DNA from: Streptomyces sp. CB02058
GTDB taxonomy: Bacteria > Actinomycetota > Actinomycetes > Streptomycetales > Streptomycetaceae
NCBI RefSeq assembly: GCF_001905505.1
Contig: NZ_LIPG01000001.1
Coordinates: 806,001 to 870,000 of the forward strand
Direction of reading: 5' to 3'
Length of the DNA stretch: 64,000 bases
Part shown: positions 47,938-56,728 of the stretch, piece by piece
Position numbering within the stretch: the first letter of the stretch is position 1
How the letters are laid out: every line of letters starts with the position of its first letter
Notes under the pieces: generated by a model
The model's database searches: none
Seen by the model: the letters and a program-made list of their open reading frames with translations, nothing else
Told to the model about the DNA's origin: nothing
Translations under genes and position numbers: made by a program

Positions 47938-49053
47938 ATGTCGCAGCGCCTCGAAGGGCCTCGCCGGGCGGCGCCGACGGGGCGTGCCCTGGTCGTCGTA
48001 CCGATCGCGTGGATCGTCGCGGTGTCCGTGATCGACGTCCTCGCACCGCCCGACATCCATCTGGGCCCGCTGCTCGTTGCCGCGCCGGCGATCACGCCGT
48101 CGTTCGGCGGGCCCCGGACGGTGGGGCTGGTGGCCGCGCTGGCGGTCGTCGCGCAGACCGTCATCGGGGTGTTGCGCGATCCTGACGACTTGCTCTCGGC
48201 CAATCACGAGGCACAGATCATCGCCCTGGTGCTGGTCGGCGCGAGTCTCGTGGTCTTCTGCGTGCTGCGGGAGCGCCGCGCGCGGGAGCTGGCGCAGGTG
48301 CGGTACGTGTCCGAGGCCGCCCAGCGTGTCGTGCTGCCGCCGCTGCCCAGGGAGATCGGACCGCTGCGCGTCGGCTCCCTCTACCTCGCAGCGGAGGCCG
48401 AGGCCCAGATCGGCGGGGATCTGTACGCGGCGGTGCGCACCGCTTCCGGTACCCGGCTGATCGTCGGCGACGTACGGGGCAAGGGGCTGACCGCGGTCAG
48501 TGACGCCGCCCTGCTGCTCGGGGCGTTCCGGGGCGCGGCCCACCGTCAGGCGAGCCTCGGCGAGGTGGTCGCCTACCTCGACCGGAGTGTGTGCTGGGAC
48601 CTGATGGAGCCGGGCGAGGCGGACCGCTACGGGGAGACCTTCATCACCGCCACCGTCCTGGACATCCCCGACCGGGACGGCCGGGTCGAGATGGTGGCCT
48701 GCGGGCATCCGCCGCCGGTGGTCCTGCGTGACGGGCGGCCGACGACCATCGAGGCCCGTCATCCCGCGCCTCCACTGGGGCTGGGTGAACTGGCGCATCC
48801 GCGCTACCACGTCGACAGCTTCGACTTCGAGCCCGGAGACCTTCTGCTGCTGTACACGGACGGTGTCACCGAGGCCCGCGACTCCACCGGCGCCTTCTAT
48901 CCGCTCGCCGAGCGCGTCACCGGCTGGACCGGGAGCGACCCCGACGCCTTCCTCGGCCGCTTCCGGCGCGACCTGCTGCGGCACGTCGGCGGACAGCTGG
49001 ACGACGACGCCGCGATGATCGTCGTCGAGCGCGCCGCCGCATCCCGGTCCTGA
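47938..49053 (+). CDS. Membrane-anchored PP2C/SpoIIE phosphatase
   Basis: 371 residues: three or four N-terminal TM segments (about 17-112), then a SpoIIE-type phosphatase (about 135-365) with GGDLYAAVR, IVGDVRGKGLTAVSDA, ACGHPPPVVLRDG, LLYTDGVTEARD and DDDAAMIVVE. It lies nine bases after the AraC gene and may be co-transcribed. It should dephosphorylate an anti-anti-sigma factor; there is no kinase or STAS partner next to it. Confidence 0.9.
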   Translation: MSQRLEGPRRAAPTGRALVVVPIAWIVAVSVIDVLAPPDIHLGPLLVAAPAITPSFGGPRTVGLVAALAVVAQTVIGVLRDPDDLLSANHEAQIIALVLVGASLVVFCVLRERRARELAQVRYVSEAAQRVVLPPLPREIGPLRVGSLYLAAEAEAQIGGDLYAAVRTASGTRLIVGDVRGKGLTAVSDAALLLGAFRGAAHRQASLGEVVAYLDRSVCWDLMEPGEADRYGETFITATVLDIPDRDGRVEMVACGHPPPVVLRDGRPTTIEARHPAPPLGLGELAHPRYHVDSFDFEPGDLLLLYTDGVTEARDSTGAFYPLAERVTGWTGSDPDAFLGRFRRDLLRHVGGQLDDDAAMIVVERAAASRS

Positions 49054-49117
49054 TCACCCGGCGGCACGACCGCCCCGGTTCGCCGACGGAAGCCCGCGCT
49101 CGGAAGCTGTCCGCGCT

Positions 49118-49161
49118 CAGGAGCCGCCCGTGTTCAGGAGCGGCCCGCTCAGGAGCCGCCC
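49118..49161. repeat. Three copies of CAGGAGC(C/G)GCCC at the DUF2993 stop
   Basis: Copies at 49118-49129, 49135-49146 and 49150-49161; the last one is the end of the DUF2993 gene, so its stop region has been duplicated downstream. Confidence 0.6.
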
Positions 49162-50432
49162 ACGGCCAGCTGCGAGCCCGTGAGGCGTACGCGGATGCCG
49201 TCCTCCCCGACCCGGACGTCCCGGAGCCTCACGTCGCCGTGTTCGGGCTCCGGCAGTTCGAAGGCCAGGGACAGCCTGTCGGCGAGGGCCGGGCGGGTCA
49301 GGCGGGAGAGGGCGTCGAGGAGGTCCGGGTCGAGTCCCAGGTCGCTGAGCACCTCGGGGTTGTCCATCGCCAGGTCGATGAGGTTGAGGTTTCGGGCCTC
49401 GCGGGCGAAGTCCGGGGAACCGGTCAGTTCCGCGAGCTTGCCGTCGTCGTTCAGGCTCTCCCGCACGGTCGTCTCCGGCACCCCCAGCCGCTGCACGAGC
49501 GCCGGGACCGACAGCAGCGCCTTCGCCTTGCGGGTCTCCCGGTCGAGGTCGGCGGACGCCTTCTTCGTCAGGTGCAGGCCGTCCGAGGCGCGTGGGCCGG
49601 GGCGGAAGGTGGCCAGGTCCCCGATGTCCAGGCGCATGCCGCCGATGTCCGTGGCGATGCCCCGCTCGGCCTGCCGCCGGATCGTGGCCTCCGCGTGCAG
49701 CCGCAGATCGTGCCCGGCGACCGGCAGGGTGCCCCTGGCCTTGACCCGGTCGCTGCCGTCGCCGCTGAACGTCACCTGGGAGGCGCCGAGTTCGCGGTTC
49801 AGGTCGGCGAACGACAGCAGGACGTCACCGTCGAGCCGGGGGATGTCGGCGCCGCGGATCGACGTGAGGCCGTCCGTGTCCAGCCGGATGTCGTGGGCCG
49901 TGGCCGACACCTTCGCCAGCGACACCCGGTCGGCCGCCAGGTCGGGCACGGTCACCTTCACCGAGTCCAGCTTCTTGTCGGCGAGTTGGGTGAGGAAGGG
50001 GAAACCGCCGATCTCCACCTCGGGAGCCGCGGTCAGGTCCAGCTGGTCCTTGAGCGTGTCGGCCGCCTTGTCCTCGGCGAACAGCACGGCCCAGCGGTCG
50101 GCCAGTGCGACGAACGCGGCGAGGGTGACCAGGCCCACCACCGCCTTCGCGGCGAGCGGCAGCGCCGCGAAACGGCGGCGCCGGCGCCGGGAGCCGCGGT
50201 GGTCCGCACGTGGGGTCCTCTCCCGCGCCCGCCAGGCCCGCCACCGGCCGGCGTCCCCACCGCCGTCCCCACCGTTGTCCGAGACGTCGTCCGAGCCGCG
50301 GAACCCGCCCGGGAACGGTCCTGGGTACTCGCCGGGGCGCTCGCCCGGGGCCGTGCCGGCGAGGGCTCCGAGTTCCTCGTACGGGTCGTGGGGGTGGTGG
50401 GACGTATGCATGCGGTGCGGGGTGTGCATCAC
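49149..50432 (-). CDS. DUF2993 (LmeA-like) membrane-anchored lipid-binding protein
   Basis: 427 residues: a disordered, acidic and Gly-rich cytoplasmic N-terminus (1-80), a basic stop (RRRRRR), one TM (about 92-112) and an extracytoplasmic DUF2993 domain (about 115-425) starting ALADRWAVLFAEDKAADTLK, then EVEIGGFPFLTQL. In mycobacteria LmeA binds phospholipid and supports mannan/lipid assembly. An equivalent role in Streptomyces is not established. Confidence 0.85.
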   Translation of the reverse strand: MMHTPHRMHTSHHPHDPYEELGALAGTAPGERPGEYPGPFPGGFRGSDDVSDNGGDGGGDAGRWRAWRARERTPRADHRGSRRRRRRFAALPLAAKAVVGLVTLAAFVALADRWAVLFAEDKAADTLKDQLDLTAAPEVEIGGFPFLTQLADKKLDSVKVTVPDLAADRVSLAKVSATAHDIRLDTDGLTSIRGADIPRLDGDVLLSFADLNRELGASQVTFSGDGSDRVKARGTLPVAGHDLRLHAEATIRRQAERGIATDIGGMRLDIGDLATFRPGPRASDGLHLTKKASADLDRETRKAKALLSVPALVQRLGVPETTVRESLNDDGKLAELTGSPDFAREARNLNLIDLAMDNPEVLSDLGLDPDLLDALSRLTRPALADRLSLAFELPEPEHGDVRLRDVRVGEDGIRVRLTGSQLAVGGS

Positions 50433-50498
50433 CTCATCCGAACATGAGAACCATCCCCGTCCGCAACCCGAACTGGCAGTAAGCGATCTAACTCACGG

Positions 50499-53099
50499 TC
50501 AGTCCCCGGCACTCCGCTCGTCCGGGCGGACCGTCAGCGCGGTCACCCCCGTCGGCTTCTCCGCGTCCGCCGAGCGGACCGTCAGCCGGACCTGGCGCGC
50601 CGTGTCCCCGGGCCTGAACGGGCGCCAGGCGCGGCCGTCGAGGGAGGTCTCCAGGGTGTGGGCGGCCGGGGCGATGTCCGTCCAGCGGGGGGTGAGCGAC
50701 GCGATCCGGGTCGCCCGGCGCAGGCTGACCGTCAGCGTGCCGGCCGCGCCGTCCGGGGACCAGGACGTGGCCGGGCTGCCGTCCACCGCCGCCTCGGCGT
50801 ACAGACCGGGGGACTCGGAGGTGGCCGTCGCGGGGCGGCAGCGGGCCGCGTCGGCTGTCGGGGTGAGGTCCGGGCGGCGGGTGGGGAGGGTGAGGGCGCC
50901 GGAGAGGCGGCGGGGGCCCGTCGGGGTGTGGACGGTGAAGGGGGCGCCGTCCGTCAGCCGGACCGTGGTCGTCCGGGGGCCGACGGCGATGTCGTACGTG
51001 CTGCCCCGGAAGCGCAGACCCGTCAGTTCCACGCCGTCGCGGAGCTGCGGCGGCAGGAGCGGGTCGAGGCGTACGCCGTCCTCGCGCAGCCTGAGCCCGG
51101 TCAGGCCGTGCGTGAAGACCTGGAGGAAGCCGCCCTTCCCGGTGAGGAAGTCCTCGGCGGGGAAGCCGGAGAGCGGGTCCTCGGCACCGGACTTCTCGCC
51201 CCGCGCCTCCGAGAAGAGGCTGTACGGGCCGCGGACGAACGGGCGCACGGCGCGCTGGAGATACGTGTACGTGGCGCAGCCCGGTTCCCCGGTCGCGGCG
51301 GCGTCGATCGCGTGCACGGAGTCCGTCATCGCGGGGCCGTCGGGGTCGGTGCGGGCGGCGTAGTAGTCGAGCGTCGCCGCCGCGGCGCCCGCCTCCATCG
51401 GCCACTCCAGCGGGTAGACCAGCAGCACCGTGTCGGCCTGCTTGATGGTGGAGCCGTTGTAGCCGGCGTACTGGAGGAAGACCTTCCGCCCGGCGTCGTA
51501 CGGGATGCGCAGTCCGTCGGCGACCCGGGTCCAGCTGGCGGGTGCCGTGTGGCCGAGGAGTGCGGCGGCGCGGGTGGCGTTGCGCAGGGCGGTGGCGGCG
51601 ACCGCGTTGGTGAAGACCCCGTCCGTGACCCCGTTGCTGTACTCGTCGGGGCCCGCGACGTTCTTCACCGACCAGCTGCCGTCGGTGTTCGCCGTGGCGC
51701 GCGACTGCCAGAAGTCGGCGATGCCCTTGAGCAGCGGCCAGCCCCGCTCCGCCAGCCAGGCGCGGTCGCCGGTGGCCAGGTAGTACTGCCAGACGGCGAG
51801 CGCGATGTCGCCCTGGAGGTGGTTCTGGGTGAGGCAGTGCGGCGGGTCCCAGCTCTGGCACTCGGAGTCGAGCCGCCCCTCGCTCGCGCTCGTCCAGGGG
51901 TAGAACAGCCCTTCGTAGCCCAGTTCCCGGGCGTTCGCGCGGGCGGCGTCCCGGGTGCGGTAGCGGTACTCGACGACGGAGCGGGCCAGTTCGGGGCGGG
52001 TGGCGAGCAGTCCCGGATACATCCAGGTCTCGGCGTCCCAGAAGACCATGCCGGCGTAGTTGTCGCTGGTCAGCCCGGCCGGGGCGACGCTGTCCGACGA
52101 GCCGGTCCTGGTGTTGGCGAGCAGCCCGTACTGTGCGGCCCGCAGCCAGGTCTGGAGGTCCCGGCTGCCCGGCACCCTGACGTCCGACGCCCAGGCCTCG
52201 CGCCAGGCCGCCGCGTTCTGGGCGAGGACCCCGGACCAGCCGCGCCGTGCCGCGCGGTCCGCGGCGGCCCCGGCGGAGGCGAGTGGGGTGCGGGAGGTGA
52301 GGGAGGTGTCGACGCCGACGTACTTCTCGAAGGTGTACGAGCGGCCCGCCCTGACCCGGACGGTGCGGGCGCCGTCCGTGCCCCGCTGGACGATCGCCCC
52401 CTCGGTGCCCGTGCCGAGCGTGCGGAACGTGCCGTCGCCCGCCACCGTGACCCGGCGCGCCCCGCGCTCGTCCAGCCGCCCGGTGACCGTGGCCGTGCCG
52501 CTCCAGCGCGGGGTCATCCGCAGGCGTACGGCGCCGGTGTGCACGTCGGAGCGGTCGGCGAGCACCTCGTAGGTCAGGTCGGTCGCACGGCCGTCGGCGG
52601 TGGTCCACCGCAGGGAGGTGACCACGACGCCGCAGCGCAGACGCAGGGTCTGGCGGTAGCGCGAGATCCTGCCCGCCGGGGTCGCGGAGCCGTACGTCTC
52701 GGAGCCCACGCGCACGTCGAGGGTGGTCCAGCTCGGCAGCGCGGCGATCACCTCGCGCCCCTCGGCGAGGTCCTTGTCGCGGCCGTACAGACCGGAGACG
52801 AAGGCACCGTCGTACCGTGGTGTGTAGAGGGGCCAGCCGGTCTTCTCGCCCGTGGCGGCGTATCCCGCGCCGGTGGCGGGCACGCGGTGTCCCAGGTAGC
52901 CGTTGCCGACGTAGGGGTCGTATCCTCCGGCCTCGCCGTAGACCGTGGACGTCGGCGCCCAGGAGGCGTCGGAAGGGGAGTCCGCCCGGCCGCACACGGG
53001 TGCCGGGGCGTGCCCGGCCGCGTGCGAGAGCGGCGGCGGGGGCGCGATCAGCGCGCCCGCGACCAACGGCGTGAGGAGGGAGATGCGCTTGAGGCTCAC
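50499..53099 (-). CDS. Secreted GH65-family glycoside hydrolase with C-terminal discoidin-like module
   Basis: 866 residues: GTG at 53099 gives a signal peptide (about 1-28), an N-terminal beta-sandwich, an (alpha/alpha)6 barrel with the general acid Glu486 in AGPDEYSNGV and the sugar-binding segment MVFWDAETWMYPGLLATRP, then a C-terminal beta domain and a F5/8-type (CBM32-like) sheet (about 735-866: DGSPATSWSPDGAAGTLTVS). Related secreted enzymes are acid trehalases or alpha-glucosidases. The phosphorylase members of GH65 are cytoplasmic, so hydrolysis is more likely here. Confidence 0.85.
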   Translation of the reverse strand: MSLKRISLLTPLVAGALIAPPPPLSHAAGHAPAPVCGRADSPSDASWAPTSTVYGEAGGYDPYVGNGYLGHRVPATGAGYAATGEKTGWPLYTPRYDGAFVSGLYGRDKDLAEGREVIAALPSWTTLDVRVGSETYGSATPAGRISRYRQTLRLRCGVVVTSLRWTTADGRATDLTYEVLADRSDVHTGAVRLRMTPRWSGTATVTGRLDERGARRVTVAGDGTFRTLGTGTEGAIVQRGTDGARTVRVRAGRSYTFEKYVGVDTSLTSRTPLASAGAAADRAARRGWSGVLAQNAAAWREAWASDVRVPGSRDLQTWLRAAQYGLLANTRTGSSDSVAPAGLTSDNYAGMVFWDAETWMYPGLLATRPELARSVVEYRYRTRDAARANARELGYEGLFYPWTSASEGRLDSECQSWDPPHCLTQNHLQGDIALAVWQYYLATGDRAWLAERGWPLLKGIADFWQSRATANTDGSWSVKNVAGPDEYSNGVTDGVFTNAVAATALRNATRAAALLGHTAPASWTRVADGLRIPYDAGRKVFLQYAGYNGSTIKQADTVLLVYPLEWPMEAGAAAATLDYYAARTDPDGPAMTDSVHAIDAAATGEPGCATYTYLQRAVRPFVRGPYSLFSEARGEKSGAEDPLSGFPAEDFLTGKGGFLQVFTHGLTGLRLREDGVRLDPLLPPQLRDGVELTGLRFRGSTYDIAVGPRTTTVRLTDGAPFTVHTPTGPRRLSGALTLPTRRPDLTPTADAARCRPATATSESPGLYAEAAVDGSPATSWSPDGAAGTLTVSLRRATRIASLTPRWTDIAPAAHTLETSLDGRAWRPFRPGDTARQVRLTVRSADAEKPTGVTALTVRPDERSAGD

Positions 53100-53189
53100 C
53101 GTACGAAGGTAGGGAAGACGGCGCGGCCGGAGCGGGAGCGGCGCGCGGGAGAAGCGGACCGGTCCACGACCGGAGGCAGGGAGAGCGGC

Positions 53190-53672
53190 ATGTCGTATCC
53201 CGAACCCCTCTACGCCGGCGGCGAGGGCGAGATCAGCGCGGACTACCGCCCCGCGGACACCGCCCCGAATCTGCTGACACGCAGCGGCGGCAGCACCCAC
53301 TACCTGGCCACCGCCGAGTCGACGCACGGCGAGTTCGGGCTCTACCGGATCACCATGGGCCCGAAGGCCGGCGGCCCGGCCGAGCATTTCCACCGGTCGA
53401 TCTCGGAGTCCTTCTTCATCCTCGACGGGACGGTGCGGATCTACGACGGCGAACGGTGGATCGACGCCACACAGGGCGACTTCCTGTACGTACCCCAGGG
53501 CGGCCTGCACGCCTTCCGCAACGACTCCGAGGAGCCCGCGTCGATGCTGCTGCTCTTCACACCGGGGGCGCCCCGCGAGGAGTACTTCGAGAAGGTGCAC
53601 CAGGTCTCCGACTGGCCGGAGAAGGAACGCGCGGAGTTCTTCATCAAGCACGACACCTACTGGACCGGCTGA
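53190..53672 (+). CDS. Cupin-domain protein
   Basis: 160 residues: a single cupin barrel (about 50-125) with metal-binding EHFHRSISESFFILDG and LYVPQGGLHAFRN. ATG 53190 follows GGGAGAG closely; the long in-frame reading to the left runs antisense to the GH65 gene and is rejected. Role unknown; small cupins are often metabolic isomerases, dioxygenases or binding proteins. Confidence 0.85.
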   Translation: MSYPEPLYAGGEGEISADYRPADTAPNLLTRSGGSTHYLATAESTHGEFGLYRITMGPKAGGPAEHFHRSISESFFILDGTVRIYDGERWIDATQGDFLYVPQGGLHAFRNDSEEPASMLLLFTPGAPREEYFEKVHQVSDWPEKERAEFFIKHDTYWTG

Positions 53673-53679
53673 CGGGCAC

Positions 53680-54810
53680 TCAGGGCCTCGGGCCCCGGGG
53701 CGCCAGGCCCGTCTTGAGGCCGGCCCCGCAGAGGGGGACGACCACGCTGCGGTCCTCCACCTCGCGCACGGCGGCCCAGCAGGCGACCCCGGTCGTCTCC
53801 ACGAAGAAGCCCCGGGCCGCCAGGTCCCTCTGCGCGTGCCGGAGCTGGTCCTCCGTCACCGTCAGGAAGGTGCCGCCCGACTCCCGCACGGCCGCCAGGA
53901 TCTGCCGGGCGCGCGGCGGGCGGGGGATGGCGATGCCCTCCGCGAGGGTGGACTCCGCAGTCCCCGGCGTGCCGGAGAGCCCGTCCGCCCCCGCACGGAA
54001 CGCCTCGGCCAGCGGTGACACCGCCTCGGCCTGTACGGCGATCAGCTCGGGGCGGCGGTCGATCAGACCGTGGGCCAGGAGTTCCGCCGTGGCCAGGGCG
54101 GCGCCCAGCAGCAGGGTGCCGTTGCCGACGGGCACGGCGATGGCGTCCGGCAGGGTGCCGCCGAGGTCCTCCCAGATCTCGTAGACGTAGGTCTTCGTGC
54201 CGTGCAGGAAGTACGGGTTGAAGACGTGCGAGGCGTAGAAGGTGCCCGGCTCCCGGGCGGCGGCCCGGGCGGCGGCGGCCGTCGCCTCGCGCCCTCCGGG
54301 CACGGTCACCAGCCGGGCGCCGTGGGCCCTGATCTGCTCGGTCTTCTTGGGAGAGGTCCCCTCGGGGACGTACACCGTGCACGGCAGCCCGGCACGGGCG
54401 CAGTACGCGGCGACGGCCGTGCCCGCGTTGCCGCTGCTGTCCGCGACGACCCGCTCCGGGGAGAGCCTGCGGGCGAGTTCGGCCAGCATGACGGCGCCGC
54501 GGTCCTTGAAGGAGAGCGTCGGCATCAGGAAGTCGAGCTTGGCCGAGACCCGGTCGGTGAGGGGGACGAGCGGGGTCCGTCCCTCGCCGAGGGAGACGGA
54601 CGGGGCGGCGAGCGGAAGGGCCTCTTTGTAACGCCAGAGTGAATTGACGCGCCCCGGGAGCGAGTCGCGACGGACCGGTGGAGGGGAGCCGGCGTCGAGG
54701 TCCCAGGGGCCGCCGCACACCGGACAGCACCAGGTCAGCGTGGTGGCGTCGGCCCGGGAACCGTCCTCCGGGCAGACGTAGACCGCCGTGGGCATCCGTG
54801 TGTCATGCAT
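53680..54810 (-). CDS. Threonine synthase-like PLP enzyme with N-terminal zinc ribbon
   Basis: 376 residues, fold-type II PLP enzyme. The N-terminus has CPEDGS and WCCPVCGGPWDLD, a Cys cluster like the zinc ribbon found before many threonine synthases. LSFKDRGAVMLA carries the PLP lysine, ADSSGNAGTAVAAY the substrate loop, and PVGNGTLLLGA binds the PLP phosphate. It could make threonine from phosphohomoserine or act on a related amino acid (2,3-diaminopropionate, for example). No hom or thrB lies nearby. Probably leaderless (TACATT six bases before ATG 54810), with a GGCCA-ATGTA-TGGCC repeat in the promoter (54813-54827). Confidence 0.85.
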   Translation of the reverse strand: MHDTRMPTAVYVCPEDGSRADATTLTWCCPVCGGPWDLDAGSPPPVRRDSLPGRVNSLWRYKEALPLAAPSVSLGEGRTPLVPLTDRVSAKLDFLMPTLSFKDRGAVMLAELARRLSPERVVADSSGNAGTAVAAYCARAGLPCTVYVPEGTSPKKTEQIRAHGARLVTVPGGREATAAAARAAAREPGTFYASHVFNPYFLHGTKTYVYEIWEDLGGTLPDAIAVPVGNGTLLLGAALATAELLAHGLIDRRPELIAVQAEAVSPLAEAFRAGADGLSGTPGTAESTLAEGIAIPRPPRARQILAAVRESGGTFLTVTEDQLRHAQRDLAARGFFVETTGVACWAAVREVEDRSVVVPLCGAGLKTGLAPRGPRP

Positions 54811-55056
54811 GTGGCCAATGTATGGCCCAGGGCGTGACGCCCTTGTGGGATTCCTATGGATCGGCCAATCTTTCGCACAGCACGGCGTGCCGCTCACATG
54901 AAGCCACATGGAGCGCGGTTCCGGCGTGTCTGATTTGTCATGCTCATGATCGATCCTGCCGCGTTACCCCACCTGACGCACCCCCAGGCGACGCGATGCG
55001 GGCCATGCACCCCCATGCATCCCCACTCAGTGCACCGCAACCGAGGAGGACCCCCC

Positions 55057-56643
55057 ATGGCAGTCGAACGTCCCTCACGCTACGCGCGAAGACTGGCCGC
55101 GACCAGCGCCATAACCGGCGCCGCCCTGGCGCTCGCGACCGCCGCGGCCTTTCCCGCCGCCGCCTCCGACGGCACGCCGGAAGGCGTGATCGAGAACGCG
55201 GGCGCCCCGGGCGCCATCAGCGGCAGCTACATCGTCACCCTCGACGAGTCCGCCGCCGAAGCCGGCTCCAGCGAGGGCAGGGCGCTCGCCGCGGAGTACG
55301 GTGCGAAGATCAAGAAGACCTACCGCGCGGCGGTCAACGGCTACGCGGTCGAACTCTCCGCCGCGCAGGCGAGGAAGTTCGCCGCGGACCCGGCCGTCGA
55401 GTCGGTCGTGCAGAACCGCACCTTCACGATCTCGGGCACCCAGCCCTCGCCGCCCTCGTGGGGCCTGGACCGGATCGACCAGAGCGCCCTGCCGCTGAAC
55501 AGCAGCTACACCTACCCGGACACGGCGGGCGCGGGCGTCACCGCGTACATCATCGACACCGGTGTGCGCATCAGCCACAGCGACTTCGGCGGGCGCGCCT
55601 CGAACGGCTACGACGCCATCGACGACGACAACGTGGCGCAGGACGGCAACGGCCACGGCACCCACGTGGCGGGCACCGTCGCGGGGACCTCGTACGGCGT
55701 CGCCAAGAAGGCGAAGATCGTCGGCGTGCGCGTCCTCGACAACAGCGGCTCCGGTACCACCGACCAGGTCGTCGCGGGCATCGACTGGGTGACGGCGAAC
55801 GCGGTCAAGCCGGCCGTCGCCAACATGAGCCTGGGCGGCGGGGCCGACTCCGTGCTGGACGCAGCGGTGCAGAGCGCCATCGACTCCGGCATCACCTTCG
55901 CCGTCGCGGCGGGCAACGAGTCGACCAACGCGTCCACCAAGTCCCCGGCGCGCGTCGCCGACGCGATCACGGTCGGCTCCACGACCAGCACGGACGCCCG
56001 CTCCAGCTTCTCGAACTACGGCAGCGTCGTCGACATCTTCGCGCCGGGCTCCTCCATCACCTCGTCGTGGAACACCGGCGACAGCGCCACCAACACCATC
56101 TCCGGTACGTCGATGGCGAGCCCGCACGTCGCCGGTGCGGCGGCGCTGTACCTCGCCGACCACCCGGGCCAGACGCCCGCACAGGTCTCCGCGGGACTGG
56201 TGGCCGCCGCGACCAGCGGTGTGGTGACGAGCCCGGGCACCGGCTCCCCGAACAAGCTGCTGAACGTCGGCTCGGGTGGCACCACCCCGCCGCCCACCGG
56301 CACCAAGTTCGAGAGCACGACCGGCTACGCCATCGCCGACAACTCCACGGTGGAGTCCCCGATCACCGTCTCGGGCGTCACCGGCAACGCGCCGTCCGCG
56401 CTCAGCGTCCCGGTGAACATCACGCACACCTACTCCGGTGACCTCAGGATCGACCTGGTCGCACCCGACGGCTCGGTCTACAACCTGAAGGCGTACGGAA
56501 CGGGCGGCAGCGCCGACAACGTGATCACCACGTACACGGTCAACGCCTCGTCCGAGACCGCCAACGGCACCTGGAAGCTCCGGGTGGCCGACAACGCCAC
56601 CTACGACACCGGGCGGATCAACTCCTGGGCCCTGCAGTTCTGA
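55057..56643 (+). CDS. Secreted subtilisin-family (S8) protease with P-domain
   Basis: 528 residues: signal peptide (about 1-37), I9-type propeptide (about 55-125: GSYIVTLDESAAEA), S8 catalytic domain with Asp167 (YIIDTGVR), His200 (GNGHGTHVAG), oxyanion Asn287 (AAGNES) and Ser352 (GTSMASPHVAG), then a linker and a C-terminal proprotein-convertase P-domain (about 420-528: VNITHTYSGDLRIDLVAPDG). ATG 55057 follows GAGGAGGA. It is an extracellular protease, proteinase-K like. It is followed by a very strong terminator. Confidence 0.94.
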   Translation: MAVERPSRYARRLAATSAITGAALALATAAAFPAAASDGTPEGVIENAGAPGAISGSYIVTLDESAAEAGSSEGRALAAEYGAKIKKTYRAAVNGYAVELSAAQARKFAADPAVESVVQNRTFTISGTQPSPPSWGLDRIDQSALPLNSSYTYPDTAGAGVTAYIIDTGVRISHSDFGGRASNGYDAIDDDNVAQDGNGHGTHVAGTVAGTSYGVAKKAKIVGVRVLDNSGSGTTDQVVAGIDWVTANAVKPAVANMSLGGGADSVLDAAVQSAIDSGITFAVAAGNESTNASTKSPARVADAITVGSTTSTDARSSFSNYGSVVDIFAPGSSITSSWNTGDSATNTISGTSMASPHVAGAAALYLADHPGQTPAQVSAGLVAAATSGVVTSPGTGSPNKLLNVGSGGTTPPPTGTKFESTTGYAIADNSTVESPITVSGVTGNAPSALSVPVNITHTYSGDLRIDLVAPDGSVYNLKAYGTGGSADNVITTYTVNASSETANGTWKLRVADNATYDTGRINSWALQF

Positions 56644-56663
56644 TGCGTGCCGCTCGATGAGCG

Positions 56664-56705
56664 GGCGGGCGCGGGGCGGGGCGGCGGCCCCGCCCCGCGC
56701 CCGCC
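56664..56705. terminator. Terminator between subtilase and chitinase genes
   Basis: 19-base perfect arms (56664-56682 and 56687-56705, beginning GGCGGGCGCGGGG) with a 4-base loop; convergent genes share it. Confidence 0.93.
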
Positions 56706-56728
56706 GTCCCGAGCCGGCGGAAGGGCCC

